NCBI RefSeq assembly: GCF_001686985.1
Contig: NZ_CP015318.1
Location: 4,710,001 to 4,774,000 of the forward strand
From: Mesorhizobium amorphae CCNWGS0123
Lineage (GTDB): Bacteria > Pseudomonadota > Alphaproteobacteria > Rhizobiales > Rhizobiaceae
Reading direction: 5' to 3'
Length of the DNA: 64,000 bases
This document shows positions 49,430 to 57,593 of this stretch, in pieces. Each line of letters opens with the position of its first letter. Position 1 is the first letter of the stretch. A program made the position numbers and the translations under genes. The notes below the pieces were generated by a model. It did not search any database. It had not been told where the DNA came from and saw nothing but the letters and a program-made list of their open reading frames with translations.

Positions 49430-52400
49430 CTATTCGGCCGCAGCTTTCTGGAGTCGGACAACCCGTCCTTCCTCCGGATCAAACAGCGAGGGCTGCTCCG
49501 CAGCTTCATCCTGCTGGAGCGTCGGTTGGCTCTTCTTCGGCATGAGCCCGATCAGCCAGCCCGAGAAATTCTCCATGTAAACATAGATCACCGGTGTGAC
49601 GAACAGCGTCAGCGCCTGCGAGGCGAGCAGGCCGCCGACGACCGCAACGCCCAGCGGCTGCCGCAGCTCGGCGCTGGCGCCAGTACCGAGCGCGATCGGG
49701 AACGTGCCCATCAGCGCAGCAAGCGTCGTCATCATGATCGGCCGGAAACGCATCAGACAGGCCTTGTGGATGGACGCCGTCGCCGACATGCCTTCTCGTC
49801 GCAGTTCCAGCGCGACGTCGACCATCATGATGCCGTTCTTCTTGACGATGCCGATCAGCATCAGAATGCCGATCACCGCGATCACTGACAGATCCATGCC
49901 TGCGAAGCGCAGCGCAACGACGGCGCCAAGCACCGCCGACGGCAGGCCGGTGAGAATGGTGAGCGGGTGGATGAAGCTCTCATAGAGAATGCCGAGCACG
50001 ATATAGATGGTCAGGATCGCGCCGCCGATCAGCAGGCCCTGATTGGCGAGCGAATCCTGGAAGGTCTTGGCCGTGCCGGCGAAGGTGGTCGAGATCGCCT
50101 TCGGCATGCCGATCTGCTCTTTGAGCGCGTTGATGCGGGTTACGCTGTCGCCGAGCGCCACGCCTTGCGGCAGATTGTAGGAGATGGTCACTGCCGGAAG
50201 CTGGCCGAGCTGGTTGACCGTCAAGGCGCCGGCCGTGCGATCGACCCGGGCGAAGGCGCCAAGCGGAACCAGACTGCCGCTCGCCGTCCTCATCTGGATG
50301 GCGAGCATCCGCTCGGGCGACCATTCGATCTTGGGATCGAGCTCGGTGATGACTTCGTAGCTGTCGGCCGAACCGAAGATCGTCGAAACCTGGTCTGTGC
50401 CGAACCCGCCATAGAGGGCTGAACGCAGCGTGTCGGTGTCGATGCCGAGCTGGGCGGCCTTGTCGCGATCCACCACCAGCGATGCCTGCAGCGCATTGTT
50501 CTGCAGGTCGCTGGTGACGTCGGTGAAGGTCGCATGGTCGGCCGCCATCGCGTCATTCAGTTTCTGTGCCCACTGATCGGTCAGGCCGGTATCGAGGCCC
50601 TGGACGACGAGCTGGTAGGCGCTGGCCGACGAGCGCGAGCCGAGCCTCAGATTCTGCACCGGCTGCATGTAGGTCTCGATGCCCGCCACACCCGACAGTT
50701 GCTTGCGCAGATCCGAAAGCACCTTCTCGATATCGGGACGCTGGTCCTTGCCCTTGAGCTGGACGAAGAGCTGCCCCTGGTTGAGCGCATTGTTGCCGCT
50801 GCCTGCCGACCACGCCACATGGTCGACATAGGGCGAATGCGAGAAGACGCTTGCCACCTGCCCCTGCAGCTTGGCCATAGCGTCGAACGAGATGTCCTGC
50901 CGTGCGATGGTCGTCACCGATATCTGGCCGATATCTTCTTGCGGGAAGAAGCCCTTCGGCGACACTTCGATCAGCCATACCGACGCCGCAGCGGTGCCGA
51001 TGAAGACGAGGAACACCAGGAAGGTGTGGCGCAGGCAGAAGCTCAAGACCACGTCATAGCTGCGTGTGACGAGGTCCTGCTTGTGGCCGGGACCATGCTT
51101 GTCGCGATCAGCCTTCGTGACCGACAGCAGCCGCGAGCACAGCATCGGCGTCAGCGTCAGCGAGACGAACATCGACGCCAGGATGGCAACCGTCACCACG
51201 ACGGCGAATTCATTGAAGATGCGGCCGATCACGCCGCCCATCAAAAGCACGGGGATGAACACCGCCACCAGCGAGATCGAGATCGAGATGATGGTGAAGC
51301 CGATCTCGCGTGCGCCCTTCAGCGATGCGTCGAAGGCCGACAGCCCATCCTCCTCCATGTGGCGGAAGATATTTTCGAGCATGACGATGGCATCGTCGAC
51401 GACGAGGCCCACCGCAAGCGTCAGGCCCATCAGCGATATGTTGTCGATGGAAAAGCCGAACAGGAACATCGCGCCAAGCGTGGCGATCAGCGAGATCGGC
51501 ACCGCCACCGCCGGGATGATGGTCGCCGTCACCCGGCGCAGGAAGACGAAGATCACCATGACCACCAGCGCGATGGTCAACAGCAGCGTGAACTGGACGT
51601 CGTCGACGGCCTGACGGATCGAGGTCGAACGGTCGTTGAGCAGCTTGATCGAGGCGGCGGCCGGCATCTGGTCCTGGAAGGACGGCAGCATCGCCTTGAC
51701 CTTGTCGACGACGTCGACGGTGTTGGCATCGGGCTGGCGCTGCACGGCCATGATGATCGCGCGGGTACCATCGTACCAACTCGCCGTCGTCGTCGTCTCG
51801 ACCGAATCGACGACGCGGGTCACCTCGCCCAGCCGCACCGGGTGACCGTCTTTGGTGGCGATGATGAGGTTGGAGAACCCAGCGGCGTTGTCGAGTTGGG
51901 TGTTGGCGGTGATGGTCAGCTGCTGCTTATCGTTCTGCAGCACGCCGAGCGGCGTGTTGCTGTTGGCAGACGCGATCGCCGCCTGCAGCTGATCGATCGA
52001 GATGCCGCGCGCGGCAAGCGCGGTCGGATCGATCTGGATGCGCACTGCGTATTTCTGCTGGCCGTAGATCGAAACCTGGGCCACACCGTCGATCGTCGAC
52101 AGCGACGGCGAAATGACGTTCTCGGCGAAGGCATCGAGGTCGGTCATCGGAACGGTATCGCTGACCAGCGACATCAGCAGGATCGGCGCGTCGGCCGGAT
52201 TGACCTTGCGATAGCTCGGCGGCGCCGTCATCTGCGGCGGCAATGATTTCTGCGTGCGCGCGATCGCCGCCTGCACGTCCGCGGCGGCCGCGTCGATATC
52301 GCGATTGAGTACGAACTGGATGGCGATCGAGGTCTGGCCAAGCGAGTTCGTGGTCGAAATCGAATCGATGCCGGCAATGGTGGCGAACTGCTTGATCAGC

Positions 52401-52594
52401 GGCGTCGCCACCGAAGTCGCCATGGTTTCCGGCGAGGCGCCGGCCAGCTGGGCCGACACGTTGACGACGGGAAATTCGGCGCTCGGCAGTGCCGCCACCG
52501 GCAGGAATTTGTAGGCAAACAGTCCGCCCAGCACGAGGGCGAACGACATCAAAAGGGTGGCGACGGGCCTGCGAATACAGAATTCGGAGATCAT
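49430..52594 (-). CDS. RND multidrug efflux pump (HAE-1, MdtBC/AcrB-like)
   Basis: The 1054-residue inner membrane pump starts MISEFCIRRPVATLLMSFALVLGGLFAYKFLPVAALP, typical of the HAE-1 family. Twelve helices are expected, with proton-relay aspartates in VGLVVDDAIVMLENIFRHMEE (helix 4). Two large periplasmic loops follow helices 1 and 7. FPQEDIGQISVTT and GILMLIGIVKKNGIMMVDVA are conserved. It overlaps the adaptor gene by 4 bases. No outer membrane channel gene is adjacent. Confidence 0.95.
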   Translation of the reverse strand: MISEFCIRRPVATLLMSFALVLGGLFAYKFLPVAALPSAEFPVVNVSAQLAGASPETMATSVATPLIKQFATIAGIDSISTTNSLGQTSIAIQFVLNRDIDAAAADVQAAIARTQKSLPPQMTAPPSYRKVNPADAPILLMSLVSDTVPMTDLDAFAENVISPSLSTIDGVAQVSIYGQQKYAVRIQIDPTALAARGISIDQLQAAIASANSNTPLGVLQNDKQQLTITANTQLDNAAGFSNLIIATKDGHPVRLGEVTRVVDSVETTTTASWYDGTRAIIMAVQRQPDANTVDVVDKVKAMLPSFQDQMPAAASIKLLNDRSTSIRQAVDDVQFTLLLTIALVVMVIFVFLRRVTATIIPAVAVPISLIATLGAMFLFGFSIDNISLMGLTLAVGLVVDDAIVMLENIFRHMEEDGLSAFDASLKGAREIGFTIISISISLVAVFIPVLLMGGVIGRIFNEFAVVVTVAILASMFVSLTLTPMLCSRLLSVTKADRDKHGPGHKQDLVTRSYDVVLSFCLRHTFLVFLVFIGTAAASVWLIEVSPKGFFPQEDIGQISVTTIARQDISFDAMAKLQGQVASVFSHSPYVDHVAWSAGSGNNALNQGQLFVQLKGKDQRPDIEKVLSDLRKQLSGVAGIETYMQPVQNLRLGSRSSASAYQLVVQGLDTGLTDQWAQKLNDAMAADHATFTDVTSDLQNNALQASLVVDRDKAAQLGIDTDTLRSALYGGFGTDQVSTIFGSADSYEVITELDPKIEWSPERMLAIQMRTASGSLVPLGAFARVDRTAGALTVNQLGQLPAVTISYNLPQGVALGDSVTRINALKEQIGMPKAISTTFAGTAKTFQDSLANQGLLIGGAILTIYIVLGILYESFIHPLTILTGLPSAVLGAVVALRFAGMDLSVIAVIGILMLIGIVKKNGIMMVDVALELRREGMSATASIHKACLMRFRPIMMTTLAALMGTFPIALGTGASAELRQPLGVAVVGGLLASQALTLFVTPVIYVYMENFSGWLIGLMPKKSQPTLQQDEAAEQPSLFDPEEGRVVRLQKAAAE

Positions 52595-53868
52595 TGGGCC
52601 GCCTCGCCGGCCTTGTCGGCACCACTTGCCTTGTCGGCTTGCGCCACCTTGGGAGCTGCCTGATCGCCGTTGGTCGCGGCCTTGCCTTCGTGCACGGCGG
52701 CGCCGTCCTTCAGCCTTGTCTGGCCTTCGGTGACAACTTTCTCACCGCTTTTCAGCCCCTGGCTGATGGCGCTGTTGTCGCCCTCGGTCAGCGCCACCTG
52801 CACCGGCCGCATCTCGACCGTGTTGTCCGGCTTGACCACATAGACGAATGGCCCCTTCTGGCTGGGCTGCACCGCGACGGTGGGAACGGAAGTCATCTGC
52901 GGCATGATGCCGGCGTCCAGGATGACATTCACATATTGGCCCGGCCATAGCGACAGATCGGCATTTGGTATGCTTGCCCGCGTGGCAATCGTGCCCGACG
53001 CGGTGTCGACACTGGAATCGACGAAATCGAGCGTGCCCTTACCGATCGGCGTCGGGTCGCCGTCCTTGGTCAGCGTCACCGCCCCTTGCTGCGGGTTTGC
53101 AAGCGCCTTGTGCAGCAAGGCAAGATTGCTTTCCGGCAGCGTGAAGTTCACCTGCAGCGGGTCCATCTGGGTGATGGTCACCAGCGGGGTCGCCGTGCTG
53201 CTGTTGCCATTGCTGACAGTGACAAGGTCGCCAACAGCGACATTGACGGCACCGAGCCTGCCGGAGATCGGCGCCGAGATGGTGGCGTAGCTCAGCTGGA
53301 CGGTATCGGCATCGATCGTAGCCTTGTCGGCGTCGATGGTTGCGGCCGCGGCCTTCTGCGCCGCCAGTGCCTGATCGTAGGTCTGCTGCGTGCCGGCCTG
53401 CTTGGCAACGAGGTCCTTGGCGCGCTGGAGATCCGCCGCGGCGCTGGCGAGCAGCGCCTGGTCCTTGACGAGCGTCGCCTGGTCCTTGGCCAGTTGTGCC
53501 TTCAAGGCGCGGTCGTCGAGCGACAACAAAAGGTCGCCGGCCTTCACCATCTGGCCGTCCTTGACCGCGATCGCTACGATCTGGCTGGATACCCGGGCGT
53601 TGATGCTGACCACCGCCGGCGAAGACACGAAGCCGATGGCATAGCGGCGGATCGGGAAGTCCGCGGTTGATGCGGTTGCTGAAACAATCGAAGCCGAACG
53701 AGCGCCGGCTGCGGGCTTGTCCGATGCCTTGGCGGTCTTGTCCGCCGCCGCCGGCTGCTGACCCGAAATCAGCTGTTGGACCTTGCCCATGGCCGTGGGC
53801 GAAAGATAGAGACCAGCCCCCGCCAGGCAGGCCACCGCAATCACCGCAAAGAGGATTTTTCCGCGCAT
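52591..53868 (-). CDS. RND efflux periplasmic adaptor
   Basis: The 425-residue membrane fusion protein has an N-terminal helix (about residues 4-22), a lipoyl half VSINARVSSQIVAIAVKDGQMVKAGDLLLSLD, a long coiled-coil hairpin and YATISAPISGRLGAVNVAVGDLV. A low-complexity Lys/Ala-rich tail ends the protein. The ATG at 53868 is used; a TTG three codons upstream is possible. It is the first gene of the two-gene pump operon. Confidence 0.92.
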   Translation of the reverse strand: MRGKILFAVIAVACLAGAGLYLSPTAMGKVQQLISGQQPAAADKTAKASDKPAAGARSASIVSATASTADFPIRRYAIGFVSSPAVVSINARVSSQIVAIAVKDGQMVKAGDLLLSLDDRALKAQLAKDQATLVKDQALLASAAADLQRAKDLVAKQAGTQQTYDQALAAQKAAAATIDADKATIDADTVQLSYATISAPISGRLGAVNVAVGDLVTVSNGNSSTATPLVTITQMDPLQVNFTLPESNLALLHKALANPQQGAVTLTKDGDPTPIGKGTLDFVDSSVDTASGTIATRASIPNADLSLWPGQYVNVILDAGIMPQMTSVPTVAVQPSQKGPFVYVVKPDNTVEMRPVQVALTEGDNSAISQGLKSGEKVVTEGQTRLKDGAAVHEGKAATNGDQAAPKVAQADKASGADKAGEAAQ

Positions 53869-54011
53869 AGACAACAAGTCCTCTCATCCGACACGCCGAA
53901 CCCGGTGGTCTTGTTCCAGCTCAAATCACGGCTCCGCGCCGCGAATTCGCCGAATAGATAGGACACGCCTTTGTCGGAAAAGGGCCAAAACGCGGCATTA
54001 CGAAGATTTAA

Positions 54012-54024
54012 TGTGCACTGCACA
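54012..54024. promoter_or_regulatory. perfect palindrome upstream of the RND operon
   Basis: TGTGCA-C-TGCACA lies 144 bases upstream of the adaptor gene in an AT-richer spacer. It is a possible regulator site, but no regulator gene adjoins and the palindrome is short. Confidence 0.35.
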
Positions 54025-54095
54025 ATAACCAAGCAACTGAGCCAAGGTGTGCTGAGACCCAGGTCAGGCCGGCATCACCTGAATATCGGCACGCC

Positions 54096-54582
54096 TTAGC
54101 GCAGCATCGGCCACAGCGTTGCCGCCAGCAGCACGCCCATGGCGATGTTGAACCATTTCAACCGCACCGGATCGGACAGGAAGCCGCGCAGCGCGGTGCC
54201 GAATCCAGCCCACACCGAAACGCTCGGCAGATTGACGATGGCGAACGCCATCGAGATCAGCACCACCGACAGGAACGGATGGTCGGGATTGGTGTAGACG
54301 GCCATGGCGGTGATCGCCATCACCCAGGCCTTGGGATTGACCCACTGGAACGCCGCCGCATTGATGAAGCGCATCGGCCGCGCCTCTGCCTCACGCACCC
54401 AGGCCGAGGCCGACGGCTATCAGCAGCACCAGGAAGCCGATGCCGATGCCCAGCATATGCGGAATTGTCCTGACGATGCCGAAATTCACGCCCGACGCCA
54501 GCAGCATGAGATTGTTCGGCCCCGGCGTGATCGAGGTGACGAAGGCATAGACCAGCAGGGCAAGGAAAGCGTCCAGGGACAT
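54096..54582 (-). pseudogene. LysE family translocator with internal deletion
   Basis: The N-terminal part MSLDAFLALLVYAFVTSITPGPNNLMLLASG through LIAVGLGLGA reads from 54582 and stops at a TGA. The C-terminal part (RFINAAAFQWVNPKAWVMAITAMAVYTNP to the end) follows in another frame. LysE exporters have about 205 residues, and here roughly 45 residues covering a central helix are missing at the junction near 54391-54405. The gene is most likely non-functional. Confidence 0.8.
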
Positions 54583-54712
54583 GACGGCTCACAAAGGTCA
54601 GTAATACTGACTTAAATAGACCGGGTGCCCGATGCAACTTCATTCGATTGGTCCAATGCGCCCTGCCGTGATCCGTCTATTCCCTAGCCGGCCCAGCCAC
54701 GGCCAGCACACC

Positions 54713-55669
54713 CTACCTGCCGTGAGGCTGCGCCGGCAACAGGCTGGGAGCGGCAGTCGTCTCTTGATGGCCGGCCACACGCCGCAGGCCTTTTCGCCTA
54801 GGGGTGCTCTCGGGAAGCTTTACCGAATGCGCCAGGCCGAGCGCGGCAAGGATGCGGATGAATATCCAGCCGAGATCGATCTGCCCGCGCTCAAGCCCAA
54901 GCCTGGCGGATTCGGGAAACGCATGGTGATTGCCGTGAAAGCTTTCGCCGAAGGTCACCAGGCCGAAACGCGGCAGATTATAGCCCTGCACCGCGACGCC
55001 ATCGACGCGCCAGCCTTGCTGCCCGCTGCGGTGGGCGAAATGCCCGACCAGCCAATGCCCGGTGAGCGACACCGAGACCCGCACCGCGATGCCCCAAACC
55101 ACCCAGCTCCAGCCGCCAAGGGCAAAGAACAGGATCGCCCAGGGCAATTGCTGCAGCATCCATGTGCGCTCGACAAATCTGTAGAAGCGGTCGTTCCTGA
55201 TCGACGGCTCGATAACGAAGTCGGGCGGATTGCGTAGCGCGACCGCGCAATGCATCTGCCGGAAAGCGTCGGTGAAGAAGGGTCGGCGGTGCGCGTGGAG
55301 ATCATGGCACGCCGTCTGCCGCTGTGCCCAGTCTCTGATGTCATGCGCATAGATCATGCCGAAAGGGCCGGCCATGCCGACGAGCGTGCCGAGATAGACC
55401 AGTGCATGCTCGATCCAGATATGCACCTTGAACGATCGGTGGATGAGCAGGCGGTGCATGCCGACCGAATGCCCGGCGCAGATCGTCACCGCCGTCGTTA
55501 CCACGAACAAAGCCAAGGCGCTCCAGCTGAACGTCATCGGCCCGAACACCAGAGCGATCAGCGTCATCGCGCCGACCCAGATCGACTTGGCCGGCATCCA
55601 GACGACATCGCCGTCCTCGGCGTCGCTCAGTGGCTGCGAGATCATTCTGCCTGTGGATATGGTTTTCAT
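54713..55669 (-). CDS. membrane fatty acid desaturase
   Basis: The 318-residue integral membrane di-iron desaturase has the three histidine boxes: HSVGMHR (about residues 67-73), HDIRDWAQRQTACHDLHAH (starting about 109) and GNHHAFPE (about 252). The order and spacing fit acyl-CoA or acyl-lipid delta-9-type desaturases, although the central box differs in detail from the classic HRxHH form. It is divergent from an ArsR regulator and two repeated palindromes lie close to its start. A role in membrane lipid adjustment is inferred. Confidence 0.83.
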   Translation of the reverse strand: MKTISTGRMISQPLSDAEDGDVVWMPAKSIWVGAMTLIALVFGPMTFSWSALALFVVTTAVTICAGHSVGMHRLLIHRSFKVHIWIEHALVYLGTLVGMAGPFGMIYAHDIRDWAQRQTACHDLHAHRRPFFTDAFRQMHCAVALRNPPDFVIEPSIRNDRFYRFVERTWMLQQLPWAILFFALGGWSWVVWGIAVRVSVSLTGHWLVGHFAHRSGQQGWRVDGVAVQGYNLPRFGLVTFGESFHGNHHAFPESARLGLERGQIDLGWIFIRILAALGLAHSVKLPESTPRRKGLRRVAGHQETTAAPSLLPAQPHGR

Positions 55670-55731
55670 CGGTACCTCCCTGCGGGAAACATTTTCCGAA
55701 CCAAAGCCTTGCCTTTCGCCGCGTCGGCGCC

Positions 55732-55792
55732 TATTTAGGCAATAAGCTAATTATCTACTATATCGGATTAGGTATTTAGGCAATAGTCTAAA
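55732..55792. promoter_or_regulatory. two direct copies of a palindromic site between desaturase and arsR
   Basis: TATTTAGGCAATA occurs at 55732-55744 and 55773-55785, 41 bases apart (about four helical turns). The second copy continues into a perfect inverted repeat, ATTTAG-N8-CTAAAT (55774-55793), and the first is a near match ending CTAATT. They lie 63-124 bases from the desaturase start and are likely ArsR operators. Confidence 0.65.
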
Positions 55793-55853
55793 TGCAGGAC
55801 GCATAAAACAGCCCGAGGGCGCAGGCGCCTTCGCGACCCCTGAGGCGGCAACG

Positions 55854-56231
55854 GTGATTGAAGACAACAATTCAGATAGCGAAACGAGCGCCGGCGCGAA
55901 CGGCGCCATACAGCGCGTATTCGAAGCGCTGTCGTCGCAGCCTCGGCGCAAGATCCTTGCCTATCTCGCGCACTCCTCGCTGACCGCGGGCGAGATCGCG
56001 GCCCGCTTCGACATGTCGAAGCCGTCGATCTCGCAGCATCTCAGCATTCTGGAGACGGCCGGCCTCATCGCGAAAGAGCGGCAGGGACAATTCATCCACT
56101 ACTCGCTGGTCCAGAACAATCTGGTCAACACGCTGAACGGCTTCGTTCAGGACGTCTGCCCGGTGTCGCGCCCGATCAAGCGGGAAAGCAAGGAACTTGG
56201 CCGAGGCGGGCAGCACAAAGATCGTACTTAG
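55854..56231 (+). CDS. ArsR family regulator
   Basis: The 125-residue winged-helix protein contains VFEALSSQPRRKILAYLAHSSLTAGEIAARFDMSKPSISQHLSILETAGLIAKERQGQFIHYSL, the ArsR/SdpR-like DNA-binding fold. No CxC metal-binding motif is seen in the recognition helix, so it is probably not a classic arsenic sensor. The start is GTG at 55854 with GAGG upstream. It is divergent from the desaturase gene. Confidence 0.88.
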   Translation: MIEDNNSDSETSAGANGAIQRVFEALSSQPRRKILAYLAHSSLTAGEIAARFDMSKPSISQHLSILETAGLIAKERQGQFIHYSLVQNNLVNTLNGFVQDVCPVSRPIKRESKELGRGGQHKDRT

Positions 56232-56247
56232 GCGAGCGTGATAAGCA

Positions 56248-56937
56248 CTAGCGGCTTTCCAAGGTTTTCATAAGTGCCTTGGCGTATTGGCAGGCATCGA
56301 AGTCTGCAGCGATCCCGCAAGACTTTTTGTAAGCGGCAATAGCCCCGGCTTCGTCCTCGGAAACGCCTTCGCCTTGTTGAAGGACTATGCCATACATAGT
56401 GCAACCCCAAGCGTCACTCTCATCGCAACTCAACTTGAATGTGCGATACGTGCAAGCTTTCTCGGCATCACCGTCCGCGCGCAGTTTGTCCGGCACAAGC
56501 CGATCATGGAGGATTCCCGCACCGCGATTGGTGCAGCCGCCTGCGCTGCCGGTAGCGCAGGCCTGGGCGAACATCGCCTGGGTTTTCGATTGCTGGTCTT
56601 CTGGGGTGTTCTCCTGGATGACCCTGGCGGTTTCGAAACAGGCTTCGCCGCTGCGTCCCTCGAAACAGAGCTTGGCGCAGGCCAGAACGTCCCTTGCACA
56701 ATTTTCGTAGTTTATCGTCGGTGGCGAAAACAGCGCGTCACCGATGCTGACCGCCTCGCGCCAAATATCGGCCGGGCATTGCTGGAAATAATAGCTGGGC
56801 GTAACCCTGCGTTCGATCTCTGCAAACAGTTTCGGCAGCACCGACTTGTCGAACGCCGGCTGCTGGCCGGCAGCCGCCAAAGTGACGGAAACCACGATTG
56901 CAGCGGCACCCGCCATAACTGCCGCCGCGCGCATCAT
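56248..56937 (-). CDS. secreted Sel1/Hcp-like cysteine-repeat protein
   Basis: The 229-residue product has a signal peptide (MMRAAAVMAGAAAIVVSVTLAAAG) and several helical repeats with paired cysteines: CAKLCFEGRSGEACFETARV, QACATGSAGGCTNRG, SCDESDAWGCTMYGIVL and SCGIAADFDACQYAKAL. This resembles Sel1-like repeats stabilised by disulfides, as in Helicobacter Hcp proteins. It begins 2 bases after the ilvH stop and may be co-transcribed. Function unknown. Confidence 0.7.
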   Translation of the reverse strand: MMRAAAVMAGAAAIVVSVTLAAAGQQPAFDKSVLPKLFAEIERRVTPSYYFQQCPADIWREAVSIGDALFSPPTINYENCARDVLACAKLCFEGRSGEACFETARVIQENTPEDQQSKTQAMFAQACATGSAGGCTNRGAGILHDRLVPDKLRADGDAEKACTYRTFKLSCDESDAWGCTMYGIVLQQGEGVSEDEAGAIAAYKKSCGIAADFDACQYAKALMKTLESR

Positions 56938-56939
56938 GC

Positions 56940-57512
56940 CTACATGCCCTGCGGGCCGCGGTTCATTGCCGCCACGCCGGTGCGGCAGATTTCGACCAGG
57001 CCGAGCGGCTTCATGATGGCGATGAACTGGTCGAGTTTGGAGCCCTTGCCGGTGATCTCGAAAATGAAATGCTCGGTGTTGGCGTCGATGACGCTGGCGC
57101 GGAAGGCGTCGGCGAGCCGGAGCGCCTCGACCCGGGAATCGCCGGTGCCGGCGACCTTGACCAGCGCCAGTTCGCGCTCCAGCGGCCGCTCCTGGCCAAG
57201 CTCGTGCGAGCGCACGGTGAGATCGACGACGCGGTGCACCGGCACGATGCGCTCGAGCTGATGCTTGATCTGCTCCAGCACATGCGGCGTGCCGCGCGTC
57301 ACGATGGTGATGCGCGACAGATGCTTTTCGTGCTCGGTCTCGGAGACGGTGAGGCTCTCGATGTTGTAGCCGCGCCCGGAAAAGAGACCGATGACCCGGG
57401 CCAGCACGCCCGGCTCGTTGTCGACCAGCACGGAAAGCGTGTGGTTTTCGGGCTTTTCCGTTTCCTTGGCGATGAAATAGGCGGAGCCGGTCGGCTGTAG
57501 CTGTGCGTTCAT
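56940..57512 (-). CDS. ilvH: acetolactate synthase small (regulatory) subunit
   Basis: IlvH activates the catalytic subunit and carries valine feedback inhibition. The 190-residue protein has an N-terminal ACT domain (HTLSVLVDNEPGVLARVIGLFSGRGYNIESLTV) followed by the C-terminal ALS_ss_C domain (ANTEHFIFEITGKGSKLDQFI). It lies 81 bases after ilvI. It is the partner of the enzyme feeding the pathway in which ilvC acts next. Confidence 0.97.
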   Translation of the reverse strand: MNAQLQPTGSAYFIAKETEKPENHTLSVLVDNEPGVLARVIGLFSGRGYNIESLTVSETEHEKHLSRITIVTRGTPHVLEQIKHQLERIVPVHRVVDLTVRSHELGQERPLERELALVKVAGTGDSRVEALRLADAFRASVIDANTEHFIFEITGKGSKLDQFIAIMKPLGLVEICRTGVAAMNRGPQGM

Positions 57513-57593
57513 GACATGAATCTCGATTTCAGACTTTTGAGCTAATTCTCTGTTTCCGCACGGCTTCTTCCGACAGCCCTGCCTCGGCTGTTA

